Assembly (NCBI GenBank): GCA_000961645.1
Contig: LADM01000121.1
Location: 1-64,000 of the forward strand
From: Gammaproteobacteria bacterium BRH_c0
GTDB taxonomy: Bacteria > Pseudomonadota > Gammaproteobacteria > Pseudomonadales > Porticoccaceae
Reading direction: 5' to 3'
DNA length: 64,000 nucleotides
Below, piece after piece: positions 56,547 through 64,000 of the stretch (its first letter is position 1; the number at the start of each line of letters is the position of its first letter). The translations under genes and the position numbers were made by a program. The notes under the pieces are model-generated. The model saw only the letters and a list, made by a program, of their open reading frames with translations. It ran no database searches and was not told the DNA's origin.

Positions 56547-59180
56547 GTGCTTGAAGCCTACCGCCAACACGTAGAAGAACGCGCCGCCGAAGGTGTACCC
56601 CCCAAACCCCTGAGTCCAGAGTGGACTGCTGAGCTGGTGGAACTGCTCAAGGCACCGCCTGCGGGCGAGGGAGAGTTTCTCCTTGACCTGATCACCAATC
56701 GCGTTCCCCCCGGTGTCGATGACGCAGCCTATGTGAAAGCGGCCTTCCTGTCCGCCATTGTCAAAGGTGAGGCGACCTCCCCCGTTATCGATCGCGTCAA
56801 GGCGGTCGAACTGCTGGGCATGATGCTGGGCGGCTACAACATCGCCACCCTGGTCGATCTGCTGGATGATGCCGAACTGGCGCCCCTGGCTGCCGAGCAG
56901 CTCAAGCACACTTTGCTGATGTTTGACGCCTTCCACGATGTGGATGAGAAAGCCAAAGCTGGCAACGCCAGCGCCAAGGCCGTGATGGAATCCTGGGCCA
57001 ATGCCGAATGGTATCTGTCACGCCCGGCCGTACCCGAAAAAATCACCACCGCCGTGTTCAAGGTAACCGGCGAGACCAACACCGACGACCTCTCCCCCGC
57101 CCCCGACGCCTGGTCGCGCCCCGATATTCCCGTTCACGCCCGCGCCATGTACAAGATGGCCCGCGACGGTATCATCCCGGACGAACCCGGCGTGGTCGGC
57201 CCCATGAAGCAGATCGCCGAACTCAACGCCCGCGGCTACAAGGTTGCCTTTGTCGGCGATGTAGTGGGCACCGGCTCTTCGCGCAAATCCGCCACCAACT
57301 CGGTGCTGTGGTTCTTCGGCGAAGACGTACCCGGCGTACCCAACAAGCGCGCTGGCGGCATCTGCATCGGCGGCAAGGTGGCGCCGATTTTCTACAACAC
57401 CATGGAAGATTCCGGCGCACTCGTCTTTGAAGCGCCCGTCGACGACATTGGCCAAGGCCAAATCATCGATATCTATCCCTATGAAGGCAAAATCACCGAT
57501 CACGAAACCGGCAAGGTGATCTCCGAGTTCGCCCTCAAGTCCGACGTACTACTCGACGAAGTGCGCGCCGGTGGCCGTATCAACCTGATTATCGGTCGCG
57601 GCCTCACCCAGAAAGCCCGCGCCGCACTGGGCCTGGATCGCATTGACACCTTCCGCACGCCCGACAGCCCCGCCGAATCCAGCAAGGGTTACACCCTCGC
57701 CCAGAAAATGGTCGGCAAGGCTTGCGGCCTGCCCACGGCAAATGGAAACCAAGTCGGCGTGCGCCCCGGCACCTACTGCGAACCCCATATGACCACGGTG
57801 GGTTCCCAGGACACCACCGGCCCCATGACCCGCGACGAGCTGAAAGACCTGGCCTGCCTGGGTTTTTCTGCCGACCTGGTGATGCAGTCGTTCTGCCACA
57901 CCGCCGCTTACCCCAAGCCGGTTGATGTGGACACCCAGCACACCCTGCCGGACTTTATCCGCAACCGTGGCGGCGTATCCCTGCGCCCCGGCGACGGCAT
58001 TATCCACAGCTGGCTGAACCGCATGCTGCTGCCCGACACCGTCGGCACCGGCGGGGATTCCCACACCCGCTTCCCGATGGGAATTTCCTTCCCTGCCGGT
58101 TCTGGTCTGGTGGCCTTTGCGGCGGCAACCGGTGTAATGCCACTGGATATGCCGGAATCAGTACTGGTGCGTTTCAAGGGCACCATGCAGCCCGGCATCA
58201 CCCTGCGCGATCTGGTGCACGCCATTCCCTACTACGCCATTCAGGAAGGTCTGCTGACGGTTGACAAAAAGGGCAAAAAGAACATCTTCTCCGGTCGCAT
58301 CCTGGAGATCGAAGGCCTCGACAACCTCACCGTTGAGCAGGCGTTCGAGCTCTCCGATGCCTCCGCCGAGCGTTCTGCCGCCGGTTGCACCATCAAACTG
58401 TCGGAAGAGTCCGTCGCCGAATACCTGCGCTCCAATATCACCCTGCTGCGCTGGATGATTGCCGAAGGCTACGGCGACCCGCGCACCATCGAGCGCCGGG
58501 TGCGCAAGATGGAAGAGTGGCTGGCCAATCCGTCCCTGATGGCCGCCGATGCCGATGCCGAGTACACAGCCGTGATCGAGATCGACCTGGCCGACGTGAA
58601 AGAACCCATCGTCTGTGCACCGAACGATCCCGATGATGCCCGCCTGCTGTCCTCCGTGGCTGGCGACAAGGTAGACGAAGTGTTTATCGGTTCGTGCATG
58701 ACCAACATCGGTCACTTCCGCGCAGCGGGCAAACTGCTGGCAAAATCAACCAGCCTCAACACCCGCTTCTGGATCTGCCCGCCCACCCGTATGGATGCCC
58801 ACACCCTGATGGAAGAAGGCTATTACGCCATCTACGGCAAAGCCGGTGCCCGCACCGAAATGCCCGGCTGCTCCCTGTGCATGGGCAACCAGGCGCGGGT
58901 TGAATCCAAATCAACCGTGCTATCCACCTCCACCCGCAACTTCCCCAACCGTTTGGGCGATGGTGCCAACGTGTACCTGACCTCGGCAGAACTGGCCTCT
59001 GTCGGCGGCATCCTCGGTCGCCTGCCAACACCGGCGGAATACATGGAATACGCCAGCCAGCTCGACTCCATGGCAGCGGAAATCTACCGTTACATGAATT
59101 TCGACCAGATCGAGTCGTTCCAGAAATCTGCCCAGGATGGCAAGCGTATCGCTGCGGATATGATTGTTGATGTTGCCTGA
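56547..59180 (+). CDS. acnB: aconitate hydratase B
   Basis: An 877-residue TCA-cycle enzyme that interconverts citrate and isocitrate on a 4Fe-4S cluster. It starts with GTG (VLEAYRQHVEERAAEGVPP) after GAGGAAA. The swivel domain lies early, as expected for AcnB (GDVVGTGSSRKSATNSVLWF). Three cluster cysteines are visible in FIGSCMTN and PGCSLCMGNQ. Length is normal. A strong terminator follows. Confidence 0.97.
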   Translation: MLEAYRQHVEERAAEGVPPKPLSPEWTAELVELLKAPPAGEGEFLLDLITNRVPPGVDDAAYVKAAFLSAIVKGEATSPVIDRVKAVELLGMMLGGYNIATLVDLLDDAELAPLAAEQLKHTLLMFDAFHDVDEKAKAGNASAKAVMESWANAEWYLSRPAVPEKITTAVFKVTGETNTDDLSPAPDAWSRPDIPVHARAMYKMARDGIIPDEPGVVGPMKQIAELNARGYKVAFVGDVVGTGSSRKSATNSVLWFFGEDVPGVPNKRAGGICIGGKVAPIFYNTMEDSGALVFEAPVDDIGQGQIIDIYPYEGKITDHETGKVISEFALKSDVLLDEVRAGGRINLIIGRGLTQKARAALGLDRIDTFRTPDSPAESSKGYTLAQKMVGKACGLPTANGNQVGVRPGTYCEPHMTTVGSQDTTGPMTRDELKDLACLGFSADLVMQSFCHTAAYPKPVDVDTQHTLPDFIRNRGGVSLRPGDGIIHSWLNRMLLPDTVGTGGDSHTRFPMGISFPAGSGLVAFAAATGVMPLDMPESVLVRFKGTMQPGITLRDLVHAIPYYAIQEGLLTVDKKGKKNIFSGRILEIEGLDNLTVEQAFELSDASAERSAAGCTIKLSEESVAEYLRSNITLLRWMIAEGYGDPRTIERRVRKMEEWLANPSLMAADADAEYTAVIEIDLADVKEPIVCAPNDPDDARLLSSVAGDKVDEVFIGSCMTNIGHFRAAGKLLAKSTSLNTRFWICPPTRMDAHTLMEEGYYAIYGKAGARTEMPGCSLCMGNQARVESKSTVLSTSTRNFPNRLGDGANVYLTSAELASVGGILGRLPTPAEYMEYASQLDSMAAEIYRYMNFDQIESFQKSAQDGKRIAADMIVDVA

Positions 59181-59200
59181 TACTGGCTACTGAAACACAA

Positions 59201-59224
59201 AACCCCGCTTCGGCGGGGTTTTTT
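59201..59224 (+). terminator. intrinsic terminator of acnB
   Basis: Stem AACCCCGC, loop TTCG, stem GCGGGGTT, then TTTT. Confidence 0.9.
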
Positions 59225-59272
59225 ATGGCCTAAAATAACGCTTCTCGGCGGCTTTAAAAAGCTTATTAAAGA

Positions 59273-59541
59273 CTTATACTCAAATCCGCGAACACCATCA
59301 ACTGGAAGCCAAATGCATTGAAACAGATGCGGAAGATTCCCTCCACGGAGGGCGCGATCATCCGCCAGCGAGTCAATGTCGAGTTGATTGATCTGTCGGA
59401 AGCCCGAAACGTCAAGGCGCAGACCAATACGCTTATCGCTTGCGCGTTGGTCGCTACCGGGTATTTTTTGATGTCCATGACGGCGATATCACCATCGTCA
59501 TTTTCGAAGAGGTGAAAAAACGCGATGACCGCACATACTGA
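59273..59541 (+). pseudogene. frameshifted RelE-type toxin gene
   Basis: Two frames together read like one RelE/ParE-family toxin. The first gives NTINWKPNALKQMRKIPS and then VELIDLSEARNVKA. The second continues as YAYRLRVGRYRVFFDVHDGD and ITIVIFEEVKKRDDRTY. The switch lies near 59417-59421, and no clear start codon with a ribosome site is found. The 3' end overlaps the antitoxin gene as in an intact pair. A sequencing error could also explain the shift, but the missing start supports true decay. Confidence 0.7.
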
Positions 59542-59857
59542 CTATCAGGTAATCCGCGACGAATCCGGCAAACCCGCTTTTGTGGTGATTCCCTATGCTC
59601 GTTTCCAGGCACTGACTGGCGGGTTCACTCCGGGGACAGTTCCCAACGCCGTAGTGGGCATGGTGTTCGATGACGGCCTGTCACCCATCAAGGCATGGCG
59701 TGAATATCTTCGCCTGACCCAGGCGGAAGTGGCCGAACGGCTGGGCATATCCCAGGCAGCCTATGCCCAGATGGAGAGCGCCAAGAAACCCCGCAAGGTT
59801 ACACGTAACAAGATAGCCAAAGCGCTGGGCATTGAGTTGGAACAACTGGATTTTTGA
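59525..59857 (+). CDS. XRE-family antitoxin
   Basis: A 110-residue protein. The N-terminal part (VIRDESGKPAFVVIPYARFQ) is the Phd/RelB-like toxin-binding region. The C-terminal part is an XRE helix-turn-helix (LRLTQAEVAERLGISQAAYAQME). It is the intact half of a toxin-antitoxin pair whose toxin is broken upstream, so it may now act only as a repressor or protect against related toxins. Confidence 0.85.
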   Translation: MTAHTDYQVIRDESGKPAFVVIPYARFQALTGGFTPGTVPNAVVGMVFDDGLSPIKAWREYLRLTQAEVAERLGISQAAYAQMESAKKPRKVTRNKIAKALGIELEQLDF

Positions 59858-59870
59858 TCAGCAGTAAGTA

Positions 59871-59900
59871 GCCCCCGGCAAAGCCGGGGGCTTTAATTTT
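59871..59900 (+). terminator. intrinsic terminator
   Basis: Stem GCCCCCGGC (59871-59879), loop AAA, stem GCCGGGGGC (59883-59891), then TTTAATTTT. Confidence 0.85.
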
Positions 59901-59956
59901 GGCCTGGTCAGAAAAATTATTCGGCAATCAGACTCCAAGACTGATTTCATACGGGG

Positions 59957-60007
59957 TTGAGGCACGAAACGCATCATATGTCAGAGCTGGTGCGTTTCGT
60001 GCCTCAA
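59957..60007. repeat. palindromic element with 17-base perfect arms
   Basis: TTGAGGCACGAAACGCA and its exact complement TGCGTTTCGTGCCTCAA flank 17 bases. The flanking GCACCCTAT is typical of small palindromic elements (GTAGGGTGCGTT type) common in gammaproteobacteria. Confidence 0.7.
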
Positions 60008-60190
60008 CGCACCCTATATCATGTCATTGGAATCAAGGTTATTGATTTGCTACATTCAAGTTGGTAGTTCTTTCGACTGTTCGAACTGAATAATCCCAGT
60101 GTGGCGCTTTTCAAAGTCAGGAAAAATTACAATAACATTGAACAAGACTGTGATAAAAGCGATCCAGCAGACTTTAGAGGAGCCTTGAAC

Positions 60191-61402
60191 ATGATCAGGC
60201 AATGGCTTTCGGTTTCAGTTCTTGGCGTGGGCTTGCTGACAGCCGCGCCAATATGGGCGCAACCAAGCGGCAACGCCGAATTGCCGGATGGCCCTGGCAA
60301 GCATCTGGTTGAGATCGCCTGCGCCTCATGCCACAGCTTGAATCTGATCAGCCAGTCGGCGGGCTATGCATCGGCCGCTGACTGGCAGCGGGTATTTTCC
60401 ACCATGGTCGACCTGCCCACTGCACAGGCCGACACCATTGCCACCTATCTGGCAAGCCATTTTCCTGAAGACCCCAGCCGCCGTCCTGAACTGGTCGCCG
60501 GCGAGGTAGATATTGACATCATCGAATGGCAGGTGCCGACGCTGGGGCAGCGCTCGCGCGATCCTGCCGAAGCCCCGGATGGGTCAATCTGGTGGGCTGG
60601 CATGTGGGCCAGTCTTGCCGGCCGCCTCGACCCTGAGACCGGCACAATGGAAGAATTCCATTTGCCGCCATCGGCGCGGCCACATACTGTTGTGCCCGAT
60701 AACGACGGCAACATCTGGTACACGGGTAACAGCAATGGCACCATCGGCAAGCTGGATCCGCGCACGGGCATGATCACCGAGTTTGCCACCCAAGGGCGTG
60801 ATCCCCATTCCGCTACGTTCCACCCTAACGGCAATCTGTATTTCACCTCCCAGGGCGCTGCGATGCTTGGCCGACTGAATCCCAAAACCGGGGAGCTGCG
60901 GGAAATATCCACTGAGCCACGCCCTTACGGCATTACAGTGGCGGACGACGGCGCTGTGTGGATCGCCTATAACGGCACCAACAAGCTTGGCCGTATGGAT
61001 CCGGATTCCCTCGACGTGCAATATTATGAAGTGCCCGATAAGCGCACCCGAATCCGCCGCCTCGATCTGGACAGGGAGGGCATGGTCTGGTTTGTAAACT
61101 CAAGCCTCGGCAAAATCGGCAGGCTTGACCCTGACAGCGGCGAAGTCCGTCAATGGGATTCACCCAGCGGAGCGGATTCCCATCCCTATGCCCTGGCCGT
61201 TATTGATGATGTTATCTGGTACAACGAATCGGGCATGCGGCCGGATGCCCTGGTGCGCTTTGATCCGGCAGCAGAGAGCTTCCAAAGCTGGGCCATTCCA
61301 TCAGGGGTGGGCATTATCAGGCATGTCTGGGTGACCAAGGACAACAATCTGCTGATCCACCAAAGCAGCAGCAACCAGATTGGTGTGGTGAAGATCAAAT
61401 AG
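60191..61402 (+). CDS. exported beta-propeller, streptogramin-lyase-like, with haem motif
   Basis: A 403-residue exported protein. The signal is MIRQWLSVSVLGVGLLTAAP. Residues about 35-100 form a small cytochrome-like segment with one CASCH haem motif. From about 120 on, repeats of the form DGSIWWAG, DGNIWYTGNSNGTIGKLDP and NGNLYFTSQGAAMLGRLNP make a seven-bladed Vgb-like propeller. A redox periplasmic role is likelier than antibiotic inactivation. The start at 60191 is chosen to give the signal. Confidence 0.82.
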   Translation: MIRQWLSVSVLGVGLLTAAPIWAQPSGNAELPDGPGKHLVEIACASCHSLNLISQSAGYASAADWQRVFSTMVDLPTAQADTIATYLASHFPEDPSRRPELVAGEVDIDIIEWQVPTLGQRSRDPAEAPDGSIWWAGMWASLAGRLDPETGTMEEFHLPPSARPHTVVPDNDGNIWYTGNSNGTIGKLDPRTGMITEFATQGRDPHSATFHPNGNLYFTSQGAAMLGRLNPKTGELREISTEPRPYGITVADDGAVWIAYNGTNKLGRMDPDSLDVQYYEVPDKRTRIRRLDLDREGMVWFVNSSLGKIGRLDPDSGEVRQWDSPSGADSHPYALAVIDDVIWYNESGMRPDALVRFDPAAESFQSWAIPSGVGIIRHVWVTKDNNLLIHQSSSNQIGVVKIK

Positions 61403-61476
61403 AAGATAAAGTAAAACCCCCAGCCCAGAAGAAATCTCTCAACAACCGACATTTTTCAGCACCCGCCTGAAAGCTC

Positions 61477-61559
61477 GTAGGTTGGGTTGAGGAACGAAGC
61501 CCAACGTTTAACTGTGAGGTTAATGTTGGGCTTCACGAAAATCGTTCTGCCCAACCTAC
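61477..61559. repeat. palindromic element, MITE-like
   Basis: Outer arms GTAGGTTGGG (61477-61486) and CCCAACCTAC (61550-61559) enclose inner arms GAAGCCCAAC (61496-61505) and GTTGGGCTTC (61525-61534). An 83-base structure related in plan to the element near 59.96 kb. Confidence 0.75.
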
Positions 61560-61672
61560 ATATAATGCCCTCCTGGCTGCTTTGTTAGCCACTAAATCAT
61601 TCAGCTGGTATCGGATTCATTTTCTCCACAGCTGAGATAATGCAACCACCAGCACTTACTAACAGGGAGCCC

Positions 61673-62362
61673 ATGACACTCAACAAGCTTATCCAGATCG
61701 CTGGCATCATTGACCAGAAGGAAGCTGAGCTACTGCTTGCATCCGGGGTGCAGTGGCTGGGCTTTCCTCTGCGGCTTCCGGTTAACCTGCCGGATCTGAC
61801 TGAAGAGGCGGCAGCCGCCATTATTCGTGGTTTGAAACCACCGGCATGCGGGGTGGTGATTACCTACCTAAATCAGGCTGAGGAAATCATCGCCTTTTGC
61901 CGAGAGCTCGGCGCTTCAGTTGTTCAGCTCCACGGCGATATCGATCTCGCCGAATTGGGGTACATCAAGAAGCATTACCCGGATCTGATGATTTTCAAAA
62001 GCCTGGTGGTGGGACTGCATACGCAGCAGGAATTGCTGGAGCTGGTTCGCTGCACGGCCCCTTATGTAGATGCCTATATCACCGACACCTACGACCCTCT
62101 CTCAGGTGCTACTGGCGCTACTGGCAAAACCCATGACTGGGCTGTGAGCCGTGAACTGGTTTTGTGCTCGCCCAGGCCTGTCATTCTGGCCGGTGGTTTG
62201 ACAGCGGATAATGTGTACCCTGCTATCCTCGCCGTGCGTCCGGCCGGGGTGGACAGCCATACCGGGGTGGAGGACGAGTCCGGGCGCAAGAGCAGGGAAA
62301 AAGTGGAACGGTTTGTAAGTGAAGCGCAGAGAGCTTTTCGCTTTATCGACAATAACCCCTGA
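61673..62362 (+). CDS. phosphoribosylanthranilate-isomerase-like protein
   Basis: A 229-residue TIM-barrel of the TrpF family. VVQLHGDIDLAEL, VDAYITDTYD and the C-terminal VILAGGLTADNV and PAGVDSHTGVED with SREKVERFV are family signatures. The N-terminal motif that normally reads KICG, with the catalytic cysteine, here reads IQIAGI, so the general base is missing. The start follows GGAG. It is probably a paralogue with another activity. No trp genes lie nearby. Confidence 0.8.
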   Translation: MTLNKLIQIAGIIDQKEAELLLASGVQWLGFPLRLPVNLPDLTEEAAAAIIRGLKPPACGVVITYLNQAEEIIAFCRELGASVVQLHGDIDLAELGYIKKHYPDLMIFKSLVVGLHTQQELLELVRCTAPYVDAYITDTYDPLSGATGATGKTHDWAVSRELVLCSPRPVILAGGLTADNVYPAILAVRPAGVDSHTGVEDESGRKSREKVERFVSEAQRAFRFIDNNP

Positions 62363-62479
62363 AAGACAATTTTCTCAACCCCTGGGTCAAACCCGGCCTT
62401 TTCCCTGAAATACAATCTGCAAACATTCACAACCAGATTGAACCGATACGGCTCCATCACCGGTTGTCGCTAATAAAAA

Positions 62480-62503
62480 CCCCGCTTCTGCGGGGCTTTT
62501 TTT
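62480..62503. terminator. bidirectional intrinsic terminator
   Basis: CCCCGC, loop TTCT, GCGGGG, then a seven-T tract, with AAAA on the other side. It separates the convergent TrpF-like and antiporter genes. Confidence 0.85.
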
Positions 62504-62521
62504 ATCAAACAGGTTTTGACA

Positions 62522-64000
62522 TCAGGCAGGGCTCTCCACATCCCTGGGCGGATCGTCTGCCTTGCGCCCTTCCTCCAGCAATTGCTGTTGATCCTTGGCT
62601 TTGGACAAAAACAGCAGGGTCCAACCGACTTTGGGCTGCGGTTGGCTTTCGTTGCTATAAACCCAAAGCTTGCCGCGCGGATCAATGGCAAAAAGCCTCA
62701 GGACCTTGCCGTGATGATTTTCGAACTGCTCCGGGCCGAACTCTGCGGTCAGTTTGGTGGCCTTGATTTCGTGATTCTGGCTCAACAGGCTGGCGAGTTT
62801 TCCGATGTTCACGTCATCGTCAAACATGCGGGGCACCCGCAGGCTGTGTACCAGCTGGCCCTTTTCTGTGGAGTCCTTTTCCTCGGCGTTGCGCAGGGTC
62901 ATTACCATGCGTTTGCCGAATTCGGACTGGTAGCGCATGGCCGCCAGTGAGTTGAGCGCCGGGCGGTAGGACATGGCGAATAAACGCCCCAATCCGACAA
63001 GATCGAGATGCCGGTCAGCGTGGGCAGATACCGGATTACCGAAATAGGTGTCGATGCCGGCCATGCGGGCAGTCTGGGCTTCGCTCCAGCTGCTGGTGGC
63101 CATGCGAATGCGGAGATTCTGCTTTTGCAGGGCTTTTGCCACCGCCAGCGCCACCGGATTGCCTCCCACGATCAATATGCCATTGTCATCCTGTGACAAG
63201 CCCAGCAAGCGGGCCAGGGGTGCTGCGGTAAAGCTTTGCAGCAGCACGGTGGCAATAATCACCAGGAATGTCAGCGCTGGCAGCAGGCTCGCATTCTCAT
63301 AGCCCAGGCTTTCCAGTTTAAAGGCGAATAACGCAGAAACCGCTGCAGCGACGATGCCCCGCGGCGCAATCCAGCCGAGCAGGGCTTTTTCCTGCCATTT
63401 CAGCTTCGATCTCAGGGTGCAGGCAAAAATGACCACAAATCGCGCCGCAATAATAACTGCCATTACTCCGACTGCGGCCCAGCCGAGATTGCCAATCAGG
63501 TCCAGATCCACCCTGGCGGCCAGTACGATAAACAGCACGGAAATGATCAGGATCGTCAGGCTCTCCTTGAACGAGAGAATATCCTCCATATTCAGATCGC
63601 GGGTATTGGCCAACCATATCCCCATCACGGTGACCGCCAGCAATCCCGATTCCTCTGCAAAATAGTTGGCTGTGGTGAAAACGGTCAGCACCAGCGCCAG
63701 GGTAAAGACATTGTGGAGATACTCCGGCAGCCAGTGGCGTTTCAGCAGCTGGGCCAACAGCAGGGCACCAAGAGCGCCGGTAACGACCCCGCTCACCAGT
63801 TCATGAATAAGGAACACCCAGAAATTGCCACTGCCGCCGGCAATGATCACTTCATAGACCAGCACCGCCAGTAACGCTCCGATGGGATCGATCAGAATAC
63901 CTTCCCAGCGCAGGATATTGCTGATATTGGCGTTGGGCTTGACGGTGCGCAGCAGCGGCATAATCACCGTTGGACCAGTCACTACCACCAGCGCACCAAA
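62522..64000 (-). CDS. CPA1/NhaP-type cation-proton antiporter, 5' end beyond the window
   Basis: At least 488 residues and open at the window edge. The sequence begins inside the membrane domain (VVTGPTVIMPLLRTVKPNAN), the conserved region of NhaP-type antiporters, and continues with many hydrophobic helices and GWIAPRGIVAAAVSALFAFK. After about residue 275 it shifts to a soluble TrkA-N-like nucleotide-binding part (GILIVGGNPVALAVAKAL), then a C-terminal regulatory region. It would exchange Na+ or K+ for protons. The N-terminal helices are missing only because the window ends. Confidence 0.88.
   Translation of the reverse strand, partial: FGALVVVTGPTVIMPLLRTVKPNANISNILRWEGILIDPIGALLAVLVYEVIIAGGSGNFWVFLIHELVSGVVTGALGALLLAQLLKRHWLPEYLHNVFTLALVLTVFTTANYFAEESGLLAVTVMGIWLANTRDLNMEDILSFKESLTILIISVLFIVLAARVDLDLIGNLGWAAVGVMAVIIAARFVVIFACTLRSKLKWQEKALLGWIAPRGIVAAAVSALFAFKLESLGYENASLLPALTFLVIIATVLLQSFTAAPLARLLGLSQDDNGILIVGGNPVALAVAKALQKQNLRIRMATSSWSEAQTARMAGIDTYFGNPVSAHADRHLDLVGLGRLFAMSYRPALNSLAAMRYQSEFGKRMVMTLRNAEEKDSTEKGQLVHSLRVPRMFDDDVNIGKLASLLSQNHEIKATKLTAEFGPEQFENHHGKVLRLFAIDPRGKLWVYSNESQPQPKVGWTLLFLSKAKDQQQLLEEGRKADDPPRDVESPA

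Larger units (their letters stand above)
59858..60190. other. intergenic stretch with terminator and palindromic element
   Basis: After the antitoxin terminator comes a palindromic element with 17-base arms (59957-60007), then about 180 bases up to the next gene in which no further feature is clear. Confidence 0.5.

Noticed and set aside
60191-61402. Virginiamycin B lyase antibiotic-resistance gene
   Set aside because: The signal peptide and haem motif do not fit the cytoplasmic antibiotic-inactivating enzymes; only the propeller repeats are shared.

Overview
The window looks like a chromosome segment of a marine-type gammaproteobacterium. The evidence is the housekeeping right half: glnS and cysS back to back and divergent from ppiB-lpxH, plus acnB, miaE, rdgC, a YeeN-type yebC, ychJ, cspA and a two-partner secretion pair. 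The exact genus cannot be fixed from sequence reading alone.

Positions 1 to about 31,771 are an accessory island. Both ends carry the same 93-bp block (91 of 93 identical): the 3' half of a tRNA-Asn(GTT) gene and its terminator. This is the classic footprint of an element integrated into a tRNA 3' end. The left part (350-10,150) is a complete, compact type I-F2 (I-Fv) CRISPR-Cas system on the minus strand: a 50-repeat array, a leader, then cas6f, cas5fv, cas7fv, a cas2-3 fusion and cas1, headed by an unrecognised 84-codon gene that overlaps cas1. No cas8f is present and there is no room for one. The middle (10,347-19,749) is a mobile-element core: a short RadC, a serine recombinase, an ArdB/KlcA antirestriction protein, a TOPRIM primase-like protein, a DUF3987-type helicase/primase partner and a tyrosine integrase. 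Clusters of a TTTTGGCGG unit lie between these genes and may mark a replication origin. An SOS-controlled DNA-damage cassette follows (SRAP peptidase, UmuD, UmuC, with a LexA-type box between the divergent genes).

The right part of the island (22,795-31,476) is an AT-richer gene cluster of little-known function. It holds a WYL-domain regulator followed by a tightly packed membrane/TerB-like/double-lipoprotein operon, a ribbon-helix-helix plus zinc-ribbon pair, a large protein joining an archaeo-eukaryotic-type primase domain to an SF2 helicase, and a HigBA toxin-antitoxin pair next to the right attachment repeat. The layout reads as a mobile defence island: CRISPR immunity, antirestriction, SOS repair, one or two uncharacterised candidate defence operons, and an addiction module at the edge.

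From 32 kb onward the genes are ordinary chromosomal ones: secreted and lipoproteins, a sulfotransferase-like protein, an MtfA-type peptidase, RdgC, YebC/YeeN, an L,D-transpeptidase, a TpsA/TpsB secretion pair with a long Val-Asp-Pro repeat, an alpha/beta hydrolase, a GMC oxidoreductase, CysS, GlnS, PpiB, LpxH with an unusual tail, MiaE, AcnB, a broken RelE-type toxin with an intact antitoxin, a lyase-like beta-propeller with a haem motif, a TrpF-like protein lacking the usual catalytic cysteine, and an antiporter cut by the window end. Several short palindromic repeat elements lie between these genes.
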